This document shows positions 1 through 7,294 of a stretch of DNA of 64,000 nt, in pieces. The stretch comes from Shewanella sp. Its GTDB lineage: Bacteria > Pseudomonadota > Gammaproteobacteria > Enterobacterales > Shewanellaceae. The stretch spans positions 1-64,000 of the forward strand of contig JAOIUG010000001.1 in the NCBI GenBank assembly GCA_028223395.1. Reading direction: 5' to 3'. The notes under the pieces are model-generated. The model was not told the DNA's origin and searched no databases. It saw only the letters and a list, made by a program, of their open reading frames with translations. Within the stretch, counting starts at the first letter, position 1, and each line of letters begins with the position of its first letter. Position numbers and translations under genes: made by a program.

Positions 1-58
1 GCTACAATGGCTCTTAGGCTACAATGGCTCCTTTTTCCGCTTAGCTTGGCGTTATAAG
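1..58 (+). repeat. Partial attC-like site at left window edge, with the 13-bp direct repeat GCTACAATGGCTC at 1-13 and 18-30 (third copy at 842-854)
   Basis: Ends in ...TTGGCGTTATAAGC, which matches the 3' side of an attC site (GCGTTA core). The same 13-mer recurs in the attC-like sequence after the next ORF. Confidence 0.5.
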
Positions 59-101
59 CTACATCGAATCAATAGAATATCCAGCAGTAAGGAAAAACAC
101 T

Positions 102-824
102 TTGCAATTTTTATATTCACTATGGGGACCAAATGGAGTCATATTATTAGGAGCACTAATAAGTGCATTAGGTGCTGTTTGGGCTTCCAACTCCCAAACA
201 AAAGTGAATGATACACTCCAAGAAAAAAGCACACTCATACTCACCCAGAGTGATGAATTAAAATTAAAGAGTGATGAGATCGCTCTGAAAAATTCAGAGA
301 TATTGGATAAAACAACACTACTCGCAGAAAAAAGTGACGAAATTGCAGGTCTAAATAGAGAACTGCTAAATTATTCCACTGGTGGGGACAGTTATCCGAT
401 CACACAAATAATTGATCTAGATAACAATACTAACTCTGGTTTACTTGCTGTTCATAATTCTAGCGAAGAATACCCTCTCTTTAATTTGAGAGTGAGAGTC
501 TATGACTGGGACTCTAAGGTAGCGAGAACTAAAGAAAATATGTTTGGTGATGACAAAATATTTGATAGTGACATGATTCCTGCTTCATCATCGCACTTGG
601 AAGGTAATGCAAAGCTAGGTTCTAACCATATTAAAAACTTCACGATTCAATCTTCTGCACGGAATGGTCAATTTGTCCAAACTCTAAAGTTAAGAAAAGT
701 TGAAGGAGTATGGAGGTCAGCCATTAAGGTTACAAAAATTGATGGGCAAGTGTTATATGAAGAAGTAGATGAAAAATACCCTTTGGATAAACAAGGGGTT
801 GTAGATTGGAAATCGAAACTTTAA
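102..824 (+). CDS. Cassette-borne membrane-anchored coiled-coil protein of unknown function (N-terminal TM, repeated KSDEI heptads)
   Basis: 240-aa ORF, TTG start with AAGGA upstream. Hydrophobic segment GVILLGALISALGAVWA, then Lys/Ser/Glu/Leu-rich repeats. Confidence 0.65.
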   Translation: MQFLYSLWGPNGVILLGALISALGAVWASNSQTKVNDTLQEKSTLILTQSDELKLKSDEIALKNSEILDKTTLLAEKSDEIAGLNRELLNYSTGGDSYPITQIIDLDNNTNSGLLAVHNSSEEYPLFNLRVRVYDWDSKVARTKENMFGDDKIFDSDMIPASSSHLEGNAKLGSNHIKNFTIQSSARNGQFVQTLKLRKVEGVWRSAIKVTKIDGQVLYEEVDEKYPLDKQGVVDWKSKL

Positions 825-826
825 GT

Positions 827-880
827 GATTAACAATGGCTGGCTACAATGGCTCGTGTTGCCTCAGAACGAGGCGTTAGC
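827..880 (+). repeat. Degenerate attC-like site
   Basis: GATTAACAATGGCTGGCTACAATGGCTCGTGTTGCCTCAGAACGAGGCGTTAGC: TTAACAA ... hairpin GCCTC/GAGGC ... GCGTTAG, immediately after the stop codon of the previous cassette ORF. Confidence 0.5.
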
Positions 881-895
881 AGTATAAGTAGGAGT

Positions 896-1714
896 ATGAG
901 TTTGTCGATAGGACATACAGAGCAAGGAACTCTATTACATCATTACACTAGTGTTGAGAAAGCACTGAGCATGCTTGAAAGTGGTCAAATATGGCTCAGC
1001 CCAATGAGCAATGTAAACGACCCCAAGGAGTTTTCTGATTGGGAGCTTACATACGTTCCTGGAATAAATAAAATATCAGTAAGAGAGTGGGATGAAATAA
1101 GTAGTGCAATAAGTAAAGAGAGTAAGAGAATTTCAAAAATATCGTGTTTCACTGAAGACGTTCTTACCGACCATACTTCACCAATAAATAGATATATTGA
1201 TCTTGGTTGTATTAAACGTGGATTTGCTAACTCACCAATGTGGCATTTTTATGGTGAAAATCATACTGGATGCTGTTTAGTGTTTGATAAGTCGAAATTA
1301 ATACAAGAGTTTGAAAGTCAAACAACCGAATACACAGAATTTAGTAATTCAGTTCAATATATTGATGAAAAATTTCCTAGAAATGTAGGGTTTGAGCCTT
1401 ATTACTTTGAACTAGATAAAGTTATTGAATTTGGTGTTAACCAATATACTAAACAATTCCTTAATACACGTTTTAAAGACCTTTATTTTAAAAAGCAATC
1501 TGTTTGGTCTTACGAAAACGAATATCGTTTCTACGTACAAGATGATAGTAATTCTCCTTTCAAGCTAAATTTTGGTAAAGCACTAGCATATGTTTGTTTT
1601 GGTGTTGAATGTAGTGACGACGACAAGAAAAAAATTAGAGTATTTGCACAAAGTCATGGGTTTTCGACTCAAGAGATAAAATTCAAAAACCATACAGTTC
1701 AAGTGGTAATGTAA
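896..1714 (+). CDS. DUF2971-like protein (cassette gene)
   Basis: LLHHYTSVEKALSMLESGQIWLSPMSNVNDPKEF and W..ENEYRF motifs. The track start at 848 lies inside the attC-like site; ATG 896 (MSLSIGHTEQGT) is more plausible. Confidence 0.7.
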   Translation: MSLSIGHTEQGTLLHHYTSVEKALSMLESGQIWLSPMSNVNDPKEFSDWELTYVPGINKISVREWDEISSAISKESKRISKISCFTEDVLTDHTSPINRYIDLGCIKRGFANSPMWHFYGENHTGCCLVFDKSKLIQEFESQTTEYTEFSNSVQYIDEKFPRNVGFEPYYFELDKVIEFGVNQYTKQFLNTRFKDLYFKKQSVWSYENEYRFYVQDDSNSPFKLNFGKALAYVCFGVECSDDDKKKIRVFAQSHGFSTQEIKFKNHTVQVVM

Positions 1715-1921
1715 TATGCTAAGAAGCTACATAGCAGAAGCTACATAGCCACCCATAGTTAATGGCATCAATTGCGACCTCCTGCTGTGCTTGATTTGAG
1801 CATTTAACAAGGAGGTCGGCATGCCCCGCTCAAGACGAACGTTAATTAGCATCGAGCTCTTTATTTGGTAAGAAGGCCCTATCATCACTGTTGTAGCCGT
1901 GTTGTTCGGCGCGCCTTTTTG

Positions 1922-2088
1922 GATTAACAATGGCTGGCTATATGATCGTGTTTTTACTTAATACTTAGCGTTTATAAGCGTTTTACTACCGAACACTTCT
2001 CAAGTTCCAACTTTAACTAAGACTCAGCATTGCCTGCCAACATGAATGTTGCTATGTTACTGATTAACAATGGCTGGCTATATGATCC
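1922..2088 (+). repeat. Two direct copies of GATTAACAATGGCTGGCTATATGATC (1922- and 2062-), 140 bp apart, related to the attC-like end at 827
   Basis: Identical 26-mers read directly. The first copy is followed by TTAGCGTTTATAAGCG, which resembles the 3' side of the left-edge site. Confidence 0.6.
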
Positions 2089-2123
2089 TTTTCATCCGTA
2101 TTACCCGAAATTAGGAGTCTACC

Positions 2124-3320
2124 TTGGGTTACCATTCAGATTTAATGATTGATATGTATTCATCACCACAATTATCAGGCTCAGATAAAACCATATGTGC
2201 CAATTGTGTTGTAGATGATGCATTAATTGACCTCGTTAAAAGTAACTTATCTTCAAAGTCGTGTTCATATTGTGATGGAGATTATGATGACGAAGATGAA
2301 GAAAGTAATAGTGATGAGCTGATTGCAGCATCTTACGATATTGTGATGGAACGTGTATATGGAACTATTTTCCAATATTACGGTGATGCACAAGATGTAG
2401 GTATGCCATGGGTTGAAAAAGAATGGCTTATGCCTGAGAACAATATATGGGAAGTCATTGGTGAATTTGATCCTGGTTGGTCAGGGAGTTTTTGCGAAGA
2501 CTTGATTGATAGCTCAGATCCAAGTTTATATTTGGTGGAACATGTTGATAATGATTGGTCAACTGAGAGTCCTGCATCAGCATTATTTTATGGGTGGTCA
2601 GCTTTTAAAGAACAAGTGCTACATAAAACTAGATATTTATTTTTAAGCGAACCAGAAGATAAATATTCATCGGGCAGGCCTGATTATATACCTGTTTCTA
2701 ATATGATAGATGCCTTAGGCGCACTATGTAATTCTGAAAGTTTAGTTAAAACTATTCCTGCAGGTACGGAATTTTATAGAGTCAGGGTTAATTCAGAAGA
2801 TGCTAAATTTACAACATTTTCAGAGGTTGGAGTACCCCCTAAAGGCTTTGCTAGTGCGGGGAGAATGAACCCAGCAGGAATATCATATTTTTATGTGGCG
2901 TATGATCAGCTAACAGCAGAAAAAGAAGTTGTAGATAAAGCTAAAAAGTGGACGATTGCAAAATTTGAAACACTTACTGAAATAACTGTTATTGATTTTG
3001 TAAATTTGCCTACAATACCAAGTGTTTTTTCCGAGGGAGCATATGAAACAAGACAAAATTTATCGTTCTTACATTCTCTTGTTAAAGAATTAACTTTACC
3101 TGTTTCAAAAGACGGCAGGGAGCATGTTGAATACGTCCCAACTCAAATAATATCCGAGTATTTTAGACATCGCTTTAAAACGCCAGAGCAGACAAGCGTA
3201 TTAGGCTTAAGGTATCCAAGCGTAAAAAATGAGTCAGGAATTAATATTGCAATTTTCAATTCTGATAATGACTCTTTAGAGCGTTTTTTTAAATTGGTGT
3301 CCACTGATATTAATGGCTAA
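2124..3320 (+). CDS. RES-domain protein with HEPN/RES-N-terminal-like, Zn-ribbon-like N-terminus (candidate NAD+-degrading toxin)
   Basis: RES signature GTEFYRVRV...PPKGFASAGRMNPAGISYFYVAYDQLTAEKEV; N-terminal CxxC...CxxC (CANC...CSYC). TTG start with TAGGAG upstream. Confidence 0.75.
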   Translation: MGYHSDLMIDMYSSPQLSGSDKTICANCVVDDALIDLVKSNLSSKSCSYCDGDYDDEDEESNSDELIAASYDIVMERVYGTIFQYYGDAQDVGMPWVEKEWLMPENNIWEVIGEFDPGWSGSFCEDLIDSSDPSLYLVEHVDNDWSTESPASALFYGWSAFKEQVLHKTRYLFLSEPEDKYSSGRPDYIPVSNMIDALGALCNSESLVKTIPAGTEFYRVRVNSEDAKFTTFSEVGVPPKGFASAGRMNPAGISYFYVAYDQLTAEKEVVDKAKKWTIAKFETLTEITVIDFVNLPTIPSVFSEGAYETRQNLSFLHSLVKELTLPVSKDGREHVEYVPTQIISEYFRHRFKTPEQTSVLGLRYPSVKNESGINIAIFNSDNDSLERFFKLVSTDING

Positions 3321-3414
3321 CAAGGAATTTAAGCGGAACTAAAACAGTTGGTTAGGTTCCGCTTCGCTTCACATTATAACCAACAATTTTAGTCCGCTTA
3401 ATGCGGCGTTATGT
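3316..3414 (+). repeat. attC recombination site (integron cassette)
   Basis: GGCTAACAAG...GCGGCGTTATGT with arms AAGCGGAACTAAAACAGTTGGTTA (3331-3354) and TAACCAACAATTTTAGTCCGCTT (3377-3399). The arms pair almost fully with one extrahelical base. The stop codon of the upstream ORF lies in the R'' core. Confidence 0.9.
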
Positions 3415-3429
3415 TTCTAAGGTGTCATT

Positions 3430-3777
3430 TTGATTAAGTTTCTACCTATAGATATAGATGAGATTGCTTTATATAAACAAGCTACGGACTCATTTATGAG
3501 CTCTGCGCGCAATCTTATGGAAGATGACGTAGCAGAGTTTGTTGGGTTCTTTAATAATTTTAAGCTAGATGAATTAAAAACATCATTAACTAAAATTCAA
3601 TATACTAAAAACAATACAGAGCAAGACTTAATCTATTTTGATGAATCTACGGAGTTTCATTTTGAGGTGAAATTACATATTTATGCCTTAGATGAAGATA
3701 ATGACAAAGAAACACTTGCGGGTTACATTCTGGTCTTGAACTCTAATATGGACGTTGTGGATGATTTCCTTGTGTAA
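3430..3777 (+). CDS. Hypothetical acidic 115-aa cassette protein
   Basis: ORF lying exactly between two attC sites. Confidence 0.6.
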   Translation: MIKFLPIDIDEIALYKQATDSFMSSARNLMEDDVAEFVGFFNNFKLDELKTSLTKIQYTKNNTEQDLIYFDESTEFHFEVKLHIYALDEDNDKETLAGYILVLNSNMDVVDDFLV

Positions 3778-3782
3778 TCAAA

Positions 3783-3838
3783 ACATAACAAATATGGATA
3801 GGCCGCGCGTAGCCGCGTCCTTATCCCAAGTGTTGAAC
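3783..3838 (+). repeat. Short attC site, probably terminal in the array
   Basis: ACATAACAA...GTTGAAC (matches GTTRRRY). Stem GGATAGGCCGCG / CGCGTCCTTATCC pairs with one extrahelical base. Confidence 0.75.
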
Positions 3839-4295
3839 AAGCCCGGGTTTGTAGCAAGTGATACCTTTATAGTGTCAATATCGGCGTAAGAGTTTACGCT
3901 TTGTCGATGTGTGCTGAGCAGTCACATTCTTTACTAGCCGCACCTATCCCTTAGTATTGTCAGCTGATTTTTTACCTAGCCATATCAATTTTTTAGTAGC
4001 TCCTTATACTTTTCTCTCACGTTCTTACTGTTTACTTTCTAACCCTTTCGCTTAAATCGTGGTGTTAGGTGTTGTTGGTTTTTGCTTAATAGAGCTTGTC
4101 AATCGCGCATGCACGCCCATAAATATCATTGGCAGCAGGGGCAAGATCTTATAGCTTGGGTTTTGATGGCTTTTTCGAACGACGAAAATACAGCCCCAGC
4201 AACCGCCGGTGTTTCAAGGTAGTTGACACTATTCAAAAAACGGGTCAGTTCTGTCGGTAAAATTTGCAGCTGACTTTCCTTTTATGCCAATGACT

Positions 4296-4321
4296 TATTC
4301 CTGACTTTTTTATCAGGAATA
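4296..4321. promoter_or_regulatory. Inverted repeat TATTCCTGA-N8-TCAGGAATA upstream of the FNT gene
   Basis: Perfect 9-bp arms read directly. Confidence 0.45.
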
Positions 4322-4466
4322 TTGATTGAGCGTATCATTATTATCAAATTTTCTTATTTCATTGCTTCAGGTAATTTGAGCTTAGAGCAAACCTTTGTTT
4401 TTAAATAACGGGAGTATGAGATGAGTAAAAGTGTAATCACAGATGATGTGGCAAGAAGGAGGGGGC

Positions 4467-6029
4467 ATGTCGGGGAGTAATCGAGCAAAACCCAAACCGG
4501 TGATTCGCTCACGAGTCCCTCTTTTTTCGAAAGAAAGCGGGCTAACACCGAGTATGTACCAACAAGCTGCGCGCTATGGGGCTGATAAAGTGCTAAAGGC
4601 CCAATGGCAGTCTTTTGGATTGGCGATATTTGCGGGTGCATTTATTGCTTTAGCCTTTGTGTTTTATATCACGGTGACAACAGGTAGCCATGGATCTTGG
4701 GGAGTGATGAGGTTTGCTGGAGGTTTGGCGTTTAGTCTTGGGTTAATGTTAGTTGTGATCTGTGGCGGTGAGCTTTTTACCAGTACCGTGTTAAGCAGCG
4801 TCGCTTGGGCACAAAAACACGTTTCAGCTCAGTCTTTATTAAAATGCTGGGGGCGCGTGTATGTTGGTAACTTCATTGGCGCAATGCTAATGCTGTTATT
4901 GATAATGGTTGCCGGGATGCACAACTTAAATGAGGGGCAATGGGGACTTAATGCATTGAGCATTGCCGAGCACAAGTTGCATCACAGTTGGTGGCAAGCG
5001 TTTGTATTGGGCGTGCTCTGTAATGTGTTGGTATGCCTAGGTGTTTGGATGACGTTTTCCAGTAAAGAGGCGTTAACAAAAGCAATATTACTTATGTTAC
5101 CTGTGGCGATGTTTGTGAGCAGTGGTTTTGAGCACAGTATCGCCAATTTATTTATGGTGCCTTTAGGCATCGTCATCGTCAATATGTCAGATCCTGTTTG
5201 GTTTGCGGCGCTAAATGTCACTCAAGGCCAATTTAGCGATTTAACCGTTATGAATTTTATTATCAATAATTTAATACCCGTGACACTCGGCAATATTGTC
5301 GGCGGTGGATTGTTTGTTGGCTTAGGTTACTGGCTCATTGAGCAAGCCAATTGCAGTGAATGTTTGCATTTAACGCCACAAAATAAACACGCTGTGCTGG
5401 CTGATGTTATTGCATTGTCAGCCTTTGAAAAAAATAACCATCCCTCTTTTGTAGAACACGCCTTTGCTGAACCTTCACTGACGCAAAGCCTTAAAAGTGC
5501 TCACCTATCTTCTGGAGTAAGCAACATGCCTAAAACAATACAAACACTAAGTGTTCGCGATTTGATGAATACCACGCCATTGACACTCAACGCCGACATG
5601 ACGATATACGCCGCATTACAGCTTCTTAGCGACAGTGCTCGTCGCAGTGCACCTGTGATTAACAAGCAACAACAGCTACTCGGTTTTATCTCGGAGCAAG
5701 ATCTTTTACGCAGCTTATGGTCACAAGAGTTTGCCCAAGACACAAGTGCTAAAGTCGCTGATTTGATGCAAACTCAAGTATTGACGGTATCACCATCAGA
5801 TAGAGTTGCTGATCTGCTCGCGCTTATGGTTGTTGATAAAGAGGCATTATTTCCGGTTAATGACATGGGAATGCTGATGGGTTCAGCATTTTACAGCTAT
5901 GAAGAGCGCTTAAGAGCTGCAAAAGCAAGTCAACCGAGTGTATTTCCTGTGATAGAAGACGGGGTATTGTGTGGCGTTATTACACGCCAAGAGATCGCGC
6001 ACAAAGTTTGTGAGCTCCACCAGTGCTAA
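4467..6029 (+). CDS. Formate/nitrite transporter family (FocA/NirC-like) channel fused to a C-terminal CBS-domain pair
   Basis: FNT fold motifs (FAGAFIALAFVFYI, GGELFTSTV, NFIINNLIPVTLGNIVGGGLFVGLGYW) followed by SVRDLMNTTPLTLNADMTIYAAL... and KVADLMQTQVLTVSPSD... GVITRQEI (CBS). ATG 4467 has AGAAGGAGGGGG upstream. Confidence 0.85.
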   Translation: MSGSNRAKPKPVIRSRVPLFSKESGLTPSMYQQAARYGADKVLKAQWQSFGLAIFAGAFIALAFVFYITVTTGSHGSWGVMRFAGGLAFSLGLMLVVICGGELFTSTVLSSVAWAQKHVSAQSLLKCWGRVYVGNFIGAMLMLLLIMVAGMHNLNEGQWGLNALSIAEHKLHHSWWQAFVLGVLCNVLVCLGVWMTFSSKEALTKAILLMLPVAMFVSSGFEHSIANLFMVPLGIVIVNMSDPVWFAALNVTQGQFSDLTVMNFIINNLIPVTLGNIVGGGLFVGLGYWLIEQANCSECLHLTPQNKHAVLADVIALSAFEKNNHPSFVEHAFAEPSLTQSLKSAHLSSGVSNMPKTIQTLSVRDLMNTTPLTLNADMTIYAALQLLSDSARRSAPVINKQQQLLGFISEQDLLRSLWSQEFAQDTSAKVADLMQTQVLTVSPSDRVADLLALMVVDKEALFPVNDMGMLMGSAFYSYEERLRAAKASQPSVFPVIEDGVLCGVITRQEIAHKVCELHQC

Positions 6030-6052
6030 ATTCAGTGAGTTAACCTTAAAAA

Positions 6053-6078
6053 ACAAAGAGGAGGGCGCTCCTCTTTGT
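6053..6078 (-). terminator. Rho-independent terminator between convergent genes
   Basis: ACAAAGAGGAG-GGCG-CTCCTCTTTGT hairpin; T-run on the - strand (GTTTTTT). Confidence 0.8.
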
Positions 6079-6079
6079 G

Positions 6080-6997
6080 CTATGTTGGCTTATCTGTTAG
6101 TGCAACTCTGTTTCGACTTAAACGTCTGGCTTCTGTAATCACACACTCTCGCAGTGGATCCTCTCCAGCATCAGCGCGCCAGACAAATGAAAGGTGGCGT
6201 TGCATGTTGAGCTCAGGTGTTGACAACACCACTAATTCACCGTTTGCGACCTCTTTCTCGACATCTAAATAGGGCAAACTGCTTAAGTAAGGACCATGCT
6301 TAACAAGGGCCTTAAGCAAAGACACGTATTCATACTCTTTCCACACATGCAGCTTTTCAATGATCCCGTGAATGGCACCTTCAAAAATGCGTCTGGTGCC
6401 AGCTCCTTGTTCTCTGAGCACCCATTTTGCTTGTTCTAACTGGGCTAAACTTGTCGATTTTGAGTTAGCGTAAGGATGATGAGGAGATGAGACTACAACA
6501 AGATGATCATCAAGCCATTGTTCTTGATGTAAACGGCTGTCGTCGTTGCGTCCCTCAATAATGCCTAAATCGTACTCATAATTGAGCAAACCCTCAATTA
6601 CATGTTCAGTGTTTTCGACCATTAAGCTAATGCGCAGCTCTGGAAAGTCGTTATCAATGTTGCTGATAAGCTGCGGCAGCAAATGTTCAGCTGCTGTTTG
6701 GCTAGAGCCTATTCTAAATTGGCCACTTATAAGGTGTTGTTGATGAAGTCCCAATTCAATTTGTTGCGCATCTTGTAACAGCCGTCTTGCCTTTGGCCTA
6801 AGCCAGTTACCCCAATGGCTTAGTGCTAAGCGGTTTCCTTGACGAATAAAAAGCGGACGTCCGAGTAAATTCTCTAATTGCGCCAAAGACATACTGACTG
6901 CGGATTGGGTCATTGATAGTTTTCTGGCAGCGGCACTGACACTGCCTAAACTGGCAACAGCGTCGAACACCATAATTTGTTTAAGGGAGTACTTCAT
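6080..6997 (-). CDS. LysR-family transcriptional regulator (YeiE-like)
   Basis: MKYSLKQIMVFDAVASLGSVSAAARKLSMTQSAVSMSLAQLENLLGRPLF, a typical LysR HTH. Confidence 0.85.
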   Translation of the reverse strand: MKYSLKQIMVFDAVASLGSVSAAARKLSMTQSAVSMSLAQLENLLGRPLFIRQGNRLALSHWGNWLRPKARRLLQDAQQIELGLHQQHLISGQFRIGSSQTAAEHLLPQLISNIDNDFPELRISLMVENTEHVIEGLLNYEYDLGIIEGRNDDSRLHQEQWLDDHLVVVSSPHHPYANSKSTSLAQLEQAKWVLREQGAGTRRIFEGAIHGIIEKLHVWKEYEYVSLLKALVKHGPYLSSLPYLDVEKEVANGELVVLSTPELNMQRHLSFVWRADAGEDPLRECVITEARRLSRNRVALTDKPT

Positions 6998-7205
6998 TGT
7001 GCCGTTTGTTTCCTTACTCGAAACGCCTTTATAGGGAGCTATCAATTTATTTGATGGTGGGTCAGTTTGATTTTAAAGGGGGCTTACTGGCAGGACAAGC
7101 CAAATTCATTTTAGCTATGAATAACTTAGATTAAGCTCACTGTTCGGTGTTTAGTGTGATCGGCGTGTGCTTGGCTCACGTGCGAACAGTGGCACTAAAG
7201 GGTTA

Positions 7206-7277
7206 AGCGCTAAACACATTTTGATGCAGAGCGTTAAGGCTATCAAATAAAGTGTTCTGCATCTGTTGTTTAGCGCT
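7206..7277 (-). terminator. Long imperfect stem-loop 3' of the NRPS/PKS operon
   Basis: AGCGCTAAACA (7206-7216) / TGTTTAGCGCT (7267-7277) and GATGCAGA (7223-7230) / TCTGCATC (7256-7263): nested perfect arms, 18 bp after the stop. Confidence 0.5.
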
Positions 7278-7294
7278 AGTTTGCCAAGATGAAT

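Noticed and set aside
1727-1930. 67-aa - strand ORF in the cassette region
   Set aside because: Overlaps attC-like repeats, low-complexity translation with no recognisable features; more likely non-coding.
1-3838. Repeats in the first 4 kb as a possible CRISPR array
   Set aside because: Repeat copies are few, irregularly spaced, separated by ORFs, and carry attC features; no cas genes.
6080-6997. LysR gene as a dedicated regulator of the NRPS cluster
   Set aside because: It is co-oriented but separated by a 300-bp spacer with a hairpin and is YeiE-like; proximity alone is not enough to claim control.
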